Below are positions 20,958-29,586 of a stretch of 53,894 nucleotides of DNA, in pieces. The translations under genes and the position numbers were made by a program. Numbering within the stretch: the stretch's first letter is position 1; each line of letters begins with the position of its first letter. The notes below the pieces were generated by a model. It was not told where the DNA came from. It saw nothing but the letters and a program-made list of their open reading frames with translations, and did no database searches. The DNA is from Acidobacteriota bacterium (GTDB lineage Bacteria; Acidobacteriota; Terriglobia; Bryobacterales; Bryobacteraceae): the NCBI GenBank assembly GCA_026394075.1, contig JAPKYX010000141.1, positions 1 to 53,894 of the forward strand. The letters are read 5' to 3'.

Positions 20958-20974
20958 GCCGCCACATGGGCGGC
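20958..20974 (+). terminator. small GC-rich hairpin after the deaminase gene
   Basis: GCCGCC (20958-20963) pairs with GGCGGC (20969-20974) around a five-base loop, directly after the deaminase stop codon and before the next gene. There is no T-run, so it may act as an attenuator or 3' end rather than as a full terminator. Confidence 0.35.
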
Positions 20975-21013
20975 ACCTCGCAACGGGTGCGCGATGTGCG
21001 ATGTTACCTATGA

Positions 21014-22039
21014 ATGACCCAACCAGTGCAAGTGTTGTACGGTGGTGCCCATCTTTTCCGAGCCGGGATCGCGCGGCGGGCGGGCGAGGTGGCACTGAAG
21101 GCGCTTGATGAGCACGGCTATCCGCTGCCGCTGCCGGAAGGCGTGGACCAGCGGCTTCGCGAGAAACTTCAGCGGGAGCCGGTGGAGGATTTCCGGATCG
21201 ACTTTGAGGATGGCTACGGGCACCGCACCGAAAGCGAAGAAGACGCCCATGCCGCCGCTGCCGCCGATCTGCTGGTGAGCGAAGCGGCCGTGCCCGGCGC
21301 GCTGCCCCGCCGCATCGGGATCCGGGTGAAGCCTTTTGAGGCCGCCACCGAGGACCGGGCCACGCGGACGCTGGAAGTCTTTCTGAAGCGCGAGCTTCCG
21401 CCCGGCTTCGTCGTCACCTTGCCCAAAATTACCGATGCGGAGCAGGTATGGCGCTTGTCGAAGCTGCTGAAACATCACGAAGGCATCGGCATTGAGCTGC
21501 TGATTGAGACACCGCGCGCCTTGCGCCACATCGCGCAGCTGGTGGATGCCTGCGAAGGGCGCTGTGTGGGTGCGCACTTTGGGGCCTACGACTACATGGC
21601 TTCACTCGGGATCACCAGCGCGGAGCAGACCTTGCTGCACCCCGCGTGTGACTACGCTCGCAGCGTGATCCAGGTGGCCGTGGCGGAGTTGGAAGTGCCG
21701 ATGGCTGATGGGGTAACGAATCTGCTGCCGGTGGGTGACACGCACGCCGTGCACGCCGCCTGGAAGGCCCATGCGGAATGCGTCCGCCATGCGCTGAAGT
21801 GTGGCATCTACCAGGGCTGGGATGTACACCCGGCCCAACTGGTCAGCCGGTACGCGACCGTGTTCAGCTTCTTCCGGGAGCATCTGGATTCGACGCTGCG
21901 GCGGCTGGGCAATTACATGGACCGGGCGACGCGCCTGGGTAATCAGTTTGACGATGAGGCCACCGTGCGCGGACTGCGGCAGTTCACCGCTCGCGCCGTG
22001 GCGTGCGGTGCGGCGACGGCGGAGGAAGTGCATGTTTAA
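21014..22039 (+). CDS. CitE/HpcH-like aldolase-lyase family protein
   Basis: A 341-aa TIM-barrel enzyme of the HpcH/HpaI aldolase and citrate-lyase-beta superfamily. It shows the acidic metal motif in FRIDFEDGYG, RIGIRVKPFE, a GIELLIETPRAL strand with the metal-binding Glu and VGAHFGAYDYMASLGI. The longer length and these motifs resemble the DUF6986 type (aldolases sometimes annotated as phosphoenolpyruvate kinase), whose substrate is not known to me. The next gene starts inside its stop codon (ATGTTTAA), so the two are translated together; the pairing with a purine permease hints at a role in purine or ureide breakdown. Confidence 0.72.
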   Translation: MTQPVQVLYGGAHLFRAGIARRAGEVALKALDEHGYPLPLPEGVDQRLREKLQREPVEDFRIDFEDGYGHRTESEEDAHAAAAADLLVSEAAVPGALPRRIGIRVKPFEAATEDRATRTLEVFLKRELPPGFVVTLPKITDAEQVWRLSKLLKHHEGIGIELLIETPRALRHIAQLVDACEGRCVGAHFGAYDYMASLGITSAEQTLLHPACDYARSVIQVAVAELEVPMADGVTNLLPVGDTHAVHAAWKAHAECVRHALKCGIYQGWDVHPAQLVSRYATVFSFFREHLDSTLRRLGNYMDRATRLGNQFDDEATVRGLRQFTARAVACGAATAEEVHV

Positions 22040-23105
22040 CACCTGGCAGCAGAAGTTTCAGGAGACCGCAAGCTTACGCGCGCGGCTCTGTAGAACCGGT
22101 GCGTTACTGAGCCGCGCACGTGAGCAAGCGGTCTTGGCTGTTTGGCTGATGGGGGGAGTCGCGCTGCTGGCGGCGTCTACAGTGCAAGCGGCGGAACCGA
22201 TCAAGGTAGTCGTCGTCACCATGTTTGAGCGTGGCGCCGACACGGGCGACCAACCAGGCGAGTTCCAATACTGGGTGGAGCGCGAGCAGCTGACGAAAAC
22301 CTACCCGATGCCCGCCGGCGCTCGCGATCTGCGTGGCAATGGTCAAGGACTGCTGGCGATGGTGACCGGCATCGGCACCGCCCGCGCCACTGCCAGCGTG
22401 ATGGCGCTCGGCATGGACCCGCGGTTTGACCTCTCAAAGGCCTATTGGGTGGTAGCGGGCATTGCCGGGATCGACCCCAAAGATGCCAGCGTCGGCTCCG
22501 CCGCCTGGGCCGAATGGGTGATCGATAGCGACTTGGCCTTTGAAGTGGATGGCCGCGAATTGCCCAAGGGGACGCCCACTGGAATCGTCCCGCTGACTGC
22601 GGGCCGTGGCCTGGCGTTTCAACTGGACCCCAAGCTGGTGAACTGGGCCGTGGATCTCACCAAAGGCATCCAGTTGCCCGATACCGACAACCTGAAGAGC
22701 GCCCGCAAGGGCTTCGAAAAGTTCCCCAATGCGCAGAAGCCGCCGTTTGTCCTGAAAGGTGACACCATGTCCGGCGGCCGCTTCTGGCATGGCGAAATGA
22801 TGAACGATTGGGCCAACAGCTTTATGCGGGAACTCACCGGCAACAAAGGCGAATTCGTCACCACCGCCATGGAAGATTCCGGCACCGTGGAAGCGATCAG
22901 CCGTCTGGCCAAGTTAGGCAAAGCTGACTTGAAGCGCGTGCTGGTGCTGCGCACCGCCTCCAACTACGCCACCCCGCGCGCCGGTGTTTCTTCCATCGAC
23001 AGCATCCTGCAACACAAACCGGGCAGCTATTCCGGATACCTGGAATCGCTGGATGCCGCGCACCGTGTAGGTAGTGTCGTGGTCCACGAACTAATGAAGA
23101 AGTAG
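22032..23105 (+). CDS. purine nucleoside permease (NUP family)
   Basis: A 357-aa protein of the NUP (PF06516) family, named from a fungal purine nucleoside permease but structurally close to nucleoside phosphorylases. Motifs are VVVVTMFERGADTGDQPGE, NGQGLLAMVTGIGTARATAS, SKAYWVVAGIAGIDP, and near the C-terminus VLRTASNYATPRAG. A long N-terminus precedes a hydrophobic LAVWLMGGVALLAAS segment ending in VQA-AEP, which looks like a signal peptide, so the protein is probably periplasmic. The ATG at 22032 has GGAGG seven bases ahead and overlaps the previous stop. A later start near the signal peptide is possible. Confidence 0.83.
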   Translation: MFNTWQQKFQETASLRARLCRTGALLSRAREQAVLAVWLMGGVALLAASTVQAAEPIKVVVVTMFERGADTGDQPGEFQYWVEREQLTKTYPMPAGARDLRGNGQGLLAMVTGIGTARATASVMALGMDPRFDLSKAYWVVAGIAGIDPKDASVGSAAWAEWVIDSDLAFEVDGRELPKGTPTGIVPLTAGRGLAFQLDPKLVNWAVDLTKGIQLPDTDNLKSARKGFEKFPNAQKPPFVLKGDTMSGGRFWHGEMMNDWANSFMRELTGNKGEFVTTAMEDSGTVEAISRLAKLGKADLKRVLVLRTASNYATPRAGVSSIDSILQHKPGSYSGYLESLDAAHRVGSVVVHELMKK

Positions 23106-23124
23106 ACCAGCAGTAGACCGATGG

Positions 23125-23153
23125 TTGACGTGGCGGCGCGATTGCCGTAAGAT
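23125..23153 (+). promoter_or_regulatory. sigma-70-like promoter of the TonB receptor gene
   Basis: TTGACG (23125-23130) and TAAGAT (23148-23153) are separated by exactly 17 bases, close to the housekeeping consensus. Transcription would start near 23160 and give a leader of about 90 bases ahead of the ATG at 23249. Confidence 0.6.
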
Positions 23154-23248
23154 TCTCAGAACGTCGCGCGCCCCTGTTCCTGTCTTCGTCGCCCGACTCC
23201 CAAGTACAATTCGCTCCCCGTCGCAGCTCCGATCTCGAAGGAGTTGTT

Positions 23249-26068
23249 ATGCGTCTTTTTTGCCTGATTCTGGCGTTAGGCACGGTGGCCTACGCCCAAC
23301 AGACCGGCGTCTCCGGCCGCCTGACCGATCAATCCGGCGCCGTGGTGGTGAGTGCGATCGTCAAAATCGCCGACACCAAGAGCGGGGCCCAGGTGGCCAC
23401 GCTGTCCAACGACCAGGGTCTCTATACCTTCCCCACGCTGCTGGCCTCCGAATACAAACTGCGCGTCGAGGCCCCAGGCTTCGGGCCGCTGGAGCGTACG
23501 TTCTCGCTTCTGGTGGGCCAACTGGTCAGCCTGGACCTGCAGCTGAAGCCGGCCCAAGTCTCCAGCGCCGTGGAGGTGGTGGCCGATGCCGGGTCAGTCA
23601 GCTTGACCTCGTCGCAAGTGGCCGGGCAGATTGACCCTCGGCAGATGCGCGATGTGCCGCTGAACGGCCGCAACTGGCTGGAGCTGTCGCTGCTGGTGCC
23701 GGGTGTCACTCGCAACGCGGTGGCGCAGGGAGCCAGCCCGATCGGCGGCGGTGATAGCGGCAAGTATCAGATCAACCTGGATGGCCAGCAAGTGACGCAG
23801 AACACGGCGGGCACGGGCAGCCAGGCACAGTATTCGCGTGATGCCATTTCGCAGTTCCAGATCATCACCAATCGGTTTGATGCCACGCTGGGCCGCGCCT
23901 CCCGCATCCAGATCAACGCGCAGACCAAGTCCGGCACCAATCAACTGCACGGCACGGGGTATGGCTACTTCCGTGACGATGCTTTCAACGCCTCCGACAA
24001 GGTGGCCCGGCGAGTGCTGGCCTACCAGAACCAGCAGTACGGCGGAACGGTGGGCGGCGCGCTGATCAAGGACAAGCTGTGGTTCTTTGGCGCGTATGAA
24101 GCTGAGCGTGAACCGGGCACGGTTTTCACGACACCCACCGGCTTTGACGGGCAGACTTTCACCTTTCCGACGAAAAGCGACTCCAAGTCAATGCTGATGC
24201 GCTTTGACTATCAGCGCAGCGAGACCAGCCGCTTCTCGGCGCGGCTGAACCTGAACAACTGGGCCAACCCCTTCACCAACGTCTCCGGCACTGACCATCC
24301 GTCGCGCGCCGTGGAGGCGACGCGCAAGAGCAAGGGCATCCAATTGAACTGGTCCAAGACGCTCTCGACGGCGCTGGTCAGTGACTTCAAGGCGGGGTTT
24401 GTCTATCACACCTGGACCAATGACCCGCTGGTGCAATCGCAGGAGTACCGCATGGGCGGCTTGACGTTAGGCAGCGCCTACAACTATCCCGGCGACCGTT
24501 ACCAGAACACATTCCAGTTCCGCGAAGATCTCTACTGGCTGAAGAACACGCACAACGTCAAGGCCGGCGCCGAGTATCTCAATACCCGCCACTATGGCTT
24601 CTTCCAGCAGAACGTCCGGGGCGTCGTCACCAGCTTTAGCCGCCAACCACCCAACCTACCCGCGATCTTCAAGACCTGGAACGACCCCTCAACTTGGGAC
24701 CTGCGGACGCTGTCCCAGTTCTCCAACAGCTACGTCCAGGGCTTCGGCGACTTCAACCTGAACGTCGTGCGCCACACGCTGGGCGTCTGGCTGCAGGACG
24801 ACTGGAAGCTCTCGCGCCGCCTCACCCTGAACCTGGGCGTCCGCTACGACAACGACATCGGCATGATCGGCAATTCGCCGAAGCTGAAGAGCGGCCTGAA
24901 GACGCCGGAGCGTGGCGACAACAACAACATCGCCCCGCGGCTGGGCTTTGCCTGGGACGTGACCGGTTCACGCAAGACCGTCATCCGCGGCGGCCTGGGC
25001 CTCTACTATGCCGACGTCCAGGCCAACCAGTACTACAACCAACAGCTCTTCAATGGCGAAACCACCATCCAAGCCGCCATCGACGCCAAGCCCGGCGCGC
25101 CGATTGACCTGGGCCGTCCCTTTGGCAGCGTGACCGGAGCGGACTTCGTCTCCGGCAAAGCCTCCGCGCCACAGCAGAGCCTGCAGTTGGTGGACCCCGG
25201 CGTCGTCACGCCCTACTCCTACCAAGCCTCCATCGGCGTTGAAAAGTCGATCGGCAACAACTGGACGGTCAGCGCGGACTTCGTCAACTGGCGCGTCTAC
25301 CGCGAATGGTCCCGCATTGACGAGAACCTGGGCTTTGACCGCACCACCGGCTTCAACCTCAACCCCAACCGCGTCGCCCGGCCGGATGCGCGCTTCACTT
25401 CGGTGCTGCGCTTCATCACGCCCAACGCGGCAGGGGCCATCTACCGCGGCTACCAGATGGAGATCCGGCGGCGCTTTGCCAATCGCGCGGCCCTGGCCTC
25501 CAGCTACACGCTGGCGCGGATCAAGGATTCCAGCGGTGGCCCCTTCTCGGTGCCGAACAATCCGTTCGACATCGCCAACGAATGGTCCACCGGCGGCGAG
25601 GATCAACGCCACACCTTCAACCTGAACGGCAGCTACGAAGTAAAGTGGGGCATCCAGCTGAGCGGTGTCTACCGCGTCGGCAGCGGTGCTGCTTTCGGGT
25701 CCACGGCGGCGGGCAGCCCGTTTGCCAACGGCGGCACGAATCGCACCTTCCTGGCCACCACCCGCACCTTCAACAACCCGGCCAACAACAAACCCGCAGC
25801 CTACGCGGCGGGCTACTTGATCACGAACCGCAACCAGTCCTACGGCCTGCCGATCCATCGCGTGGATACGCGGTTGACCAAGACGTTCTCCTTCAAAGAG
25901 AAGTTCCGCGTGCTGGCCATTGCGGAAGCGTTCAATCTGTTCAATCGGTCGAACTATGGCACCTACGGGACGGCGGTGACGTCGTCCAACTTTGGCGCTC
26001 CGGCGCAGAATCTCAATTTGGCTTACTCGGCGCGCATGCTGCAGTTTGCGGGAAGGTTTGAATTCTAA
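23249..26068 (+). CDS. Oar-like TonB-dependent receptor with carboxypeptidase regulatory domain
   Basis: A 939-aa outer-membrane protein of the type greatly expanded in Acidobacteria. A signal peptide (1-17, VAYAQQ) is followed by a CarboxypepD_reg domain (about 20-110, SGRLTDQSGAVV, YTFPTLLASEYKLRVEAPGF), a TonB plug (GRNWLELSLLVPGVTR) and a long beta-barrel ending in an aromatic strand (LQFAGRFEF). It would import large substrates such as glycans or peptides with energy from TonB. AAGGAG precedes the ATG by seven bases. The stop overlaps the next gene start (TAATG), pairing it with a gamma-glutamyltransferase and suggesting peptide or glutathione use. Confidence 0.92.
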   Translation: MRLFCLILALGTVAYAQQTGVSGRLTDQSGAVVVSAIVKIADTKSGAQVATLSNDQGLYTFPTLLASEYKLRVEAPGFGPLERTFSLLVGQLVSLDLQLKPAQVSSAVEVVADAGSVSLTSSQVAGQIDPRQMRDVPLNGRNWLELSLLVPGVTRNAVAQGASPIGGGDSGKYQINLDGQQVTQNTAGTGSQAQYSRDAISQFQIITNRFDATLGRASRIQINAQTKSGTNQLHGTGYGYFRDDAFNASDKVARRVLAYQNQQYGGTVGGALIKDKLWFFGAYEAEREPGTVFTTPTGFDGQTFTFPTKSDSKSMLMRFDYQRSETSRFSARLNLNNWANPFTNVSGTDHPSRAVEATRKSKGIQLNWSKTLSTALVSDFKAGFVYHTWTNDPLVQSQEYRMGGLTLGSAYNYPGDRYQNTFQFREDLYWLKNTHNVKAGAEYLNTRHYGFFQQNVRGVVTSFSRQPPNLPAIFKTWNDPSTWDLRTLSQFSNSYVQGFGDFNLNVVRHTLGVWLQDDWKLSRRLTLNLGVRYDNDIGMIGNSPKLKSGLKTPERGDNNNIAPRLGFAWDVTGSRKTVIRGGLGLYYADVQANQYYNQQLFNGETTIQAAIDAKPGAPIDLGRPFGSVTGADFVSGKASAPQQSLQLVDPGVVTPYSYQASIGVEKSIGNNWTVSADFVNWRVYREWSRIDENLGFDRTTGFNLNPNRVARPDARFTSVLRFITPNAAGAIYRGYQMEIRRRFANRAALASSYTLARIKDSSGGPFSVPNNPFDIANEWSTGGEDQRHTFNLNGSYEVKWGIQLSGVYRVGSGAAFGSTAAGSPFANGGTNRTFLATTRTFNNPANNKPAAYAAGYLITNRNQSYGLPIHRVDTRLTKTFSFKEKFRVLAIAEAFNLFNRSNYGTYGTAVTSSNFGAPAQNLNLAYSARMLQFAGRFEF

Positions 26069-27555
26069 TGATCACCACCACACTGGCTCTATTGATGCTG
26101 GCCCAGGAGGGCGAAGTACCGCGCACGGAGACGCCACGTCCCCAGGCGCGCTCGATGACCATCACCAAGCTGGGCATTGTCGCCACCAGCCAGACGCTGG
26201 CCGCCACGGCCGGGGCAAAGGTGTTGGAAGCGGGCGGCAACGCGATCGACGCCGCCATCGCGGCCAATGCCGCCGAAGGCTTGATGGAGCCCAACGCCAA
26301 TGGCATAGGCGGGGATCTATTCGCCATCGTGTATGAAGCCAAGACCAAGAAGATCTACGCGCTGAACTCCAGCGGCTGGGCGCCGACGGGCCTGGACGTT
26401 GGCCTACTGGAATCGAAAGGCATCAAGAAGATGCCCAACCTGGGCATCTATTCGGTCACCATCCCCGGAGCCGTGGCGGGCTGGGAGGCACTACACAAAA
26501 AGTTCGGCAAGATCGCCTGGAATCAGCTCTTCGACCCGGCGATCCACTATGCCGAAAATGGCTTCCCCGTCACCGAGATCATCGGCGCGGGCTGGAAGTC
26601 CAGTCAGAAGAAGTGTGAGATGTCAGAGGAAGGCAAAAGCGTCTACATGCCGGGCGGCAAGATCCCGCAAGTGGGCGAGGTGTTCAAGAATCCGCGCCTG
26701 GCGAAGACCTTCCGCCAGATCAAAGCCGAAGGCCGCAACGGCTTCTACCGGGGCCCGGTGGCGGAGGCGATCGTCGCCGAATCAAAGCGCCTGGGCGGCA
26801 CCGTCACCCTGGCGGATCTCTCTGAGTTTCAACCGGAGTGGGTAGACCCCATCAGCACCACCTATCGCGGCTGGACCGTCTATGAACTGCCGCCCAACAG
26901 CGCCGGCATCGCCGCGCTGTCGATGCTGAACATCATGGAGAAGTTCCCGCTGGCCGACTGGGGGCACAATTCCACCAAGGCCCTGCACCTGATGATCGAG
27001 GCCAAGAAGCTGGCCTACGCCGACATGCTGAAGTACGTCGGGGACCCGCGCTTCTCGAAGGTGCCCGTGGCGGAGATGCTGTCCAAGGACCTCGCCACCA
27101 AGCACGCCTCCGAGATCGACCTGACCAAAGCCTCGTGCCGCGTGACGCCCGCCAACCTGATCTCGATGTCGCGCCTGCCCGGAGCCGACACCACCTACAT
27201 GACCATCACCGATGCCGAGGGCAACATGGTGTCGCTGATCCAGTCCAATTTCGCGGGCTTCGGCTCCGGCGTGGTGCCGCAGGGCGTGGGCTTCATGATG
27301 CATAACCGGGGCGGCCTGTTCACGCTTGAGAAGAATGAGCCGAACACGCTGGCCCCCCGCAAGCGCCCGCTGCACACCATCATCCCGGCCCATCCCGGCC
27401 TATATGGAGAAGGGCGACACGCGCATCGCCTTTGGCATCATGGGCGGCTGGAACCAGAGCCAGGCGCATGCGCAGTTCGTTGCGAATGTAGTCGACTATG
27501 GCCACAACGTCCAGTGGGCGATGGAGGCGCCGCGCTTCACCAAGGCCAGCTTTGA
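26068..27555 (+). CDS. ggt: gamma-glutamyltransferase, main frame, broken by a 10-bp duplication
   Basis: Ggt-family N-terminal nucleophile hydrolase that transfers or hydrolyses gamma-glutamyl groups. Visible are NAIDAAIAANAAEGLMEPNANGIGG (large subunit), a FYRGPVAEAI segment, ELPPNSAGIAALSMLNIME and the small-subunit start DTTYMTITD, where T375 is the predicted autoprocessing nucleophile. The frame is family-like to about residue 441 (LHTIIPA). A tandem copy of ten bases at 27381-27400 then shifts it into unrelated sequence up to 27555. Deleting one copy restores a continuous protein ending at 27772 (about 564 aa). The ATG overlaps the TonB receptor stop. Confidence 0.88.
   Translation: MITTTLALLMLAQEGEVPRTETPRPQARSMTITKLGIVATSQTLAATAGAKVLEAGGNAIDAAIAANAAEGLMEPNANGIGGDLFAIVYEAKTKKIYALNSSGWAPTGLDVGLLESKGIKKMPNLGIYSVTIPGAVAGWEALHKKFGKIAWNQLFDPAIHYAENGFPVTEIIGAGWKSSQKKCEMSEEGKSVYMPGGKIPQVGEVFKNPRLAKTFRQIKAEGRNGFYRGPVAEAIVAESKRLGGTVTLADLSEFQPEWVDPISTTYRGWTVYELPPNSAGIAALSMLNIMEKFPLADWGHNSTKALHLMIEAKKLAYADMLKYVGDPRFSKVPVAEMLSKDLATKHASEIDLTKASCRVTPANLISMSRLPGADTTYMTITDAEGNMVSLIQSNFAGFGSGVVPQGVGFMMHNRGGLFTLEKNEPNTLAPRKRPLHTIIPAHPGLYGEGRHAHRLWHHGRLEPEPGACAVRCECSRLWPQRPVGDGGAALHQGQL
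27381..27400 (+). repeat. exact 10-bp tandem duplication causing the ggt frameshift
   Basis: CATCCCGGCC occurs twice in a row (27381-27390 and 27391-27400). With one copy the reading is ...HTIIPAYMEKG..., matching the family; with two it is out of frame. Slippage, assembly error or a reversible switch are possible sources. Confidence 0.9.
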
Positions 27556-27772
27556 TGGCTGCGATGTGGCGATCGAATCTCGCGTGTCCGAAGCCACCGT
27601 CGGCGAGCTGAAGAAGATGGGCCACGAGGTCCGCGTGCTGGGGCCGTACTCTCAAGCAATGGGCAAAGGGCAGGCCGTGCTGCGCAATGCGGAAGGCGTG
27701 GCCTTTGGCGCATCGGACGCGCGCGGCGATGGGGCAGCCGTACCCCAGATGCCGGCCTTTTGGAAGAAGTAG
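27401..27772 (+). pseudogene. ggt: C-terminal part of gamma-glutamyltransferase in the shifted frame
   Basis: This frame encodes YMEKGDTRIAFGIMGGWNQSQAH, a QFVANVVDYG segment and NVQWAMEAPRF through to VPQMPAFWKK, the conserved end of the Ggt small subunit. It belongs to the gene starting at 26068 and is separated from it only by the extra ten bases. It has no start signal of its own. Confidence 0.85.
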
Positions 27773-27864
27773 CCTAGCGGATCACCGGATGGCTGGGCAA
27801 TGCGTCGAGCGCAGCCTGCCCCGCCAACCGTGGATCGTCCGCAATCTCCACCCGCCGCTCGACG

Positions 27865-29385
27865 CTACGCGCCAAGAGCCGCCAAATAGTCCCGCACCTC
27901 ATGCTGGCCGAAGAAGTTGGCGGCGCCCGCAGCCGTCGATTGATAAAGATCCTCTTTGATGGATCGATCCGCGCCGCGTTCCACCAGTAGCCGGACCATC
28001 GCCAAGTGCCCATATTGTGCCGCCAGGTGAAGAGCCGTGATTCCTTGGCCGTGGGTGAGCCCGCCAAAGGTGGCCTTCTGATTAATCTCCGCCCCATGGT
28101 CGAGCAGCCAGATGGCCGCTTCAGCCCGGTTGCAGACCGCCGCCCAGATGAGCGGTGTGCCTCGATAAGGGTCCGCATTCAGGCGCGCCCCGGCCTCGAC
28201 CAGCTTTGGCAGTACGGCCACGCGATTGCTCTTGCAAGCCCACACCAGCGCCTCGTCCAGCACCTCTTGCGGATCGGGCGACGGCTGCCATTCTGGAAAG
28301 CCGCTGTGCGGACGGTAGAAACCCCGAGCCGCGCTGGCCTCGGGCGTCAGTGTGCCATCCGACCGGAAGCACGCCTCCACCAACTCCGGCCGACCCAGCC
28401 CGGCCGCCGCGCGGAGATTGTTCGGAGCCACCACGTCGCCACCCACCACGTCGCCACCCACCCTATCGCCACCTAACAGGTCAGCCACCTCACGATGCCC
28501 CCAGAACAGCGCGACGATCAACGGCGTCCCGCCTGCACCATGCGCTTCGGCGTCCAGAGCAGCGCCATGGCCGATCAGCAGGCTGGCGATCTCAGGCCGG
28601 TTTGCGTAGGCCGCCTGATGGAGCGGCGTCCAGCCGCGGTGGTTGCCTTCGTTGACGTCGGCACCGGCCGCAAGCAAAGCCGCAATCGGCGACAGGCCGC
28701 CCTTCCAGTCCGGCTTCCCGGCGAAGCTTACGGCGAGATTGAGCAGCGTGTTGCCGTTGGTTCCGCGCTCCCGGGACAGGCGTGGCTGCTTGCGCAGCAA
28801 CTCAGCAAAGCCGTCCCCGTCGCCCGCACGTAGTAAGGCGAACGCGCGCAGGAACGGCTCAGCATGGGCGGCGGCGTCATTGGACGCCAGAACATTCACG
28901 CGCGCCATCAGATCGGGCCAGGTTTCAAAGCCGTGTTCCCGGGCGTAGACCAGCTTGGCGTCGTCCACGGTGAAGGCGGCTTGCCGGATCTCTTCATCGC
29001 TCCATTCGCGAAACCGTGGGTGCCACGCGCGAATCTGCTCCAGCACCGCGGGTCCGGCCGAATGCCGCGTGCGGAGCAGCCCATGGACGCGATCCTTCAT
29101 CCAGCTCAAATCCGTCTCGAACAGTCGCGTGTGACCCGCCTCGGAAGCCGGTTCGGCGTAGGCCTTCAGTTTGGCCCAACTCGCAAATCCCTCTTCGCGA
29201 GCCAGAGCAAACTGCGCGTCATGCAGGGACACGAGCAAACGCACCGTGCCTTCGTCCACCGCCGCCCACCGCGTATGGTGGCTGACCAGCCGCGCGAGAG
29301 CATCGCGATTCCCGGACCGGATCGCTTGCAGCAACTCGCGGGCCCGCTTCTTTTGTTGTTCCAGATTCAAGACGGCCTCCTTCAT
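27865..29385 (-). CDS. ankyrin-repeat protein
   Basis: A 506-aa protein with no signal peptide. The N-terminal 200 residues are helical and contain two copies of a motif around REEGFASWAKLKAYA and REHGFETWPDLMARV, seen in bacterial ankyrin proteins. From about residue 215 there are ankyrin units: NTLLNLAVSF, GWTPLHQAAYANRPEIASLLIGHGA, TPLIVALFWGHREVADLL, TPLIWAAVCNRAEAAIWLLDHGA and ITALHLAAQYGHLAMVRLLVERGA. The middle holds an in-frame GGDxV expansion from three 15-bp DNA repeats. It is likely a cytosolic protein-binding scaffold with unknown partner. Confidence 0.88.
   Translation of the reverse strand: MKEAVLNLEQQKKRARELLQAIRSGNRDALARLVSHHTRWAAVDEGTVRLLVSLHDAQFALAREEGFASWAKLKAYAEPASEAGHTRLFETDLSWMKDRVHGLLRTRHSAGPAVLEQIRAWHPRFREWSDEEIRQAAFTVDDAKLVYAREHGFETWPDLMARVNVLASNDAAAHAEPFLRAFALLRAGDGDGFAELLRKQPRLSRERGTNGNTLLNLAVSFAGKPDWKGGLSPIAALLAAGADVNEGNHRGWTPLHQAAYANRPEIASLLIGHGAALDAEAHGAGGTPLIVALFWGHREVADLLGGDRVGGDVVGGDVVAPNNLRAAAGLGRPELVEACFRSDGTLTPEASAARGFYRPHSGFPEWQPSPDPQEVLDEALVWACKSNRVAVLPKLVEAGARLNADPYRGTPLIWAAVCNRAEAAIWLLDHGAEINQKATFGGLTHGQGITALHLAAQYGHLAMVRLLVERGADRSIKEDLYQSTAAGAANFFGQHEVRDYLAALGA
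28431..28475 (-). repeat. three tandem 15-bp units in the ankyrin gene
   Basis: Two exact copies (28431-28445, 28446-28460) and one diverged copy (28461-28475). Each encodes Gly-Gly-Asp-Val/Arg-Val on the minus strand. Fifteen bases keep frame, so the protein only gains residues in a loop between ankyrin units. Confidence 0.85.
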
Positions 29386-29586
29386 GGGGCCTGGTCCGCT
29401 AACAGGCGAAAGAGGGTCCAGAGAGAAGCCTCCAATAGGAGCAGGTGGGCGCAGCCCTTTCCGCGGACAGGACGCGCCCTGCGCGCGACCTCCCTTAGGC
29501 TATCAAGGCCAGGAATTCGAGGACAACTGCCCTGCCGTCCGCGATTCGCTGTCGGGCGCGGCGCCGCAGAGTCGACCAAGGGTGGG

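Noticed and set aside
27774..27864. A minus-strand frame reading like a protein tail (VEIADDPRLAGQAALDALPSH) just past the ankyrin gene stop
   Set aside because: It is about 30 residues in a different frame from the ankyrin gene, with no start or family match; GC-rich DNA often gives such frames.
28431..28475. Short regular repeats that could suggest a CRISPR-like array
   Set aside because: The 15-bp units abut with no spacers and code an in-frame Gly-Gly-Asp-Val-Val expansion inside the ankyrin gene.
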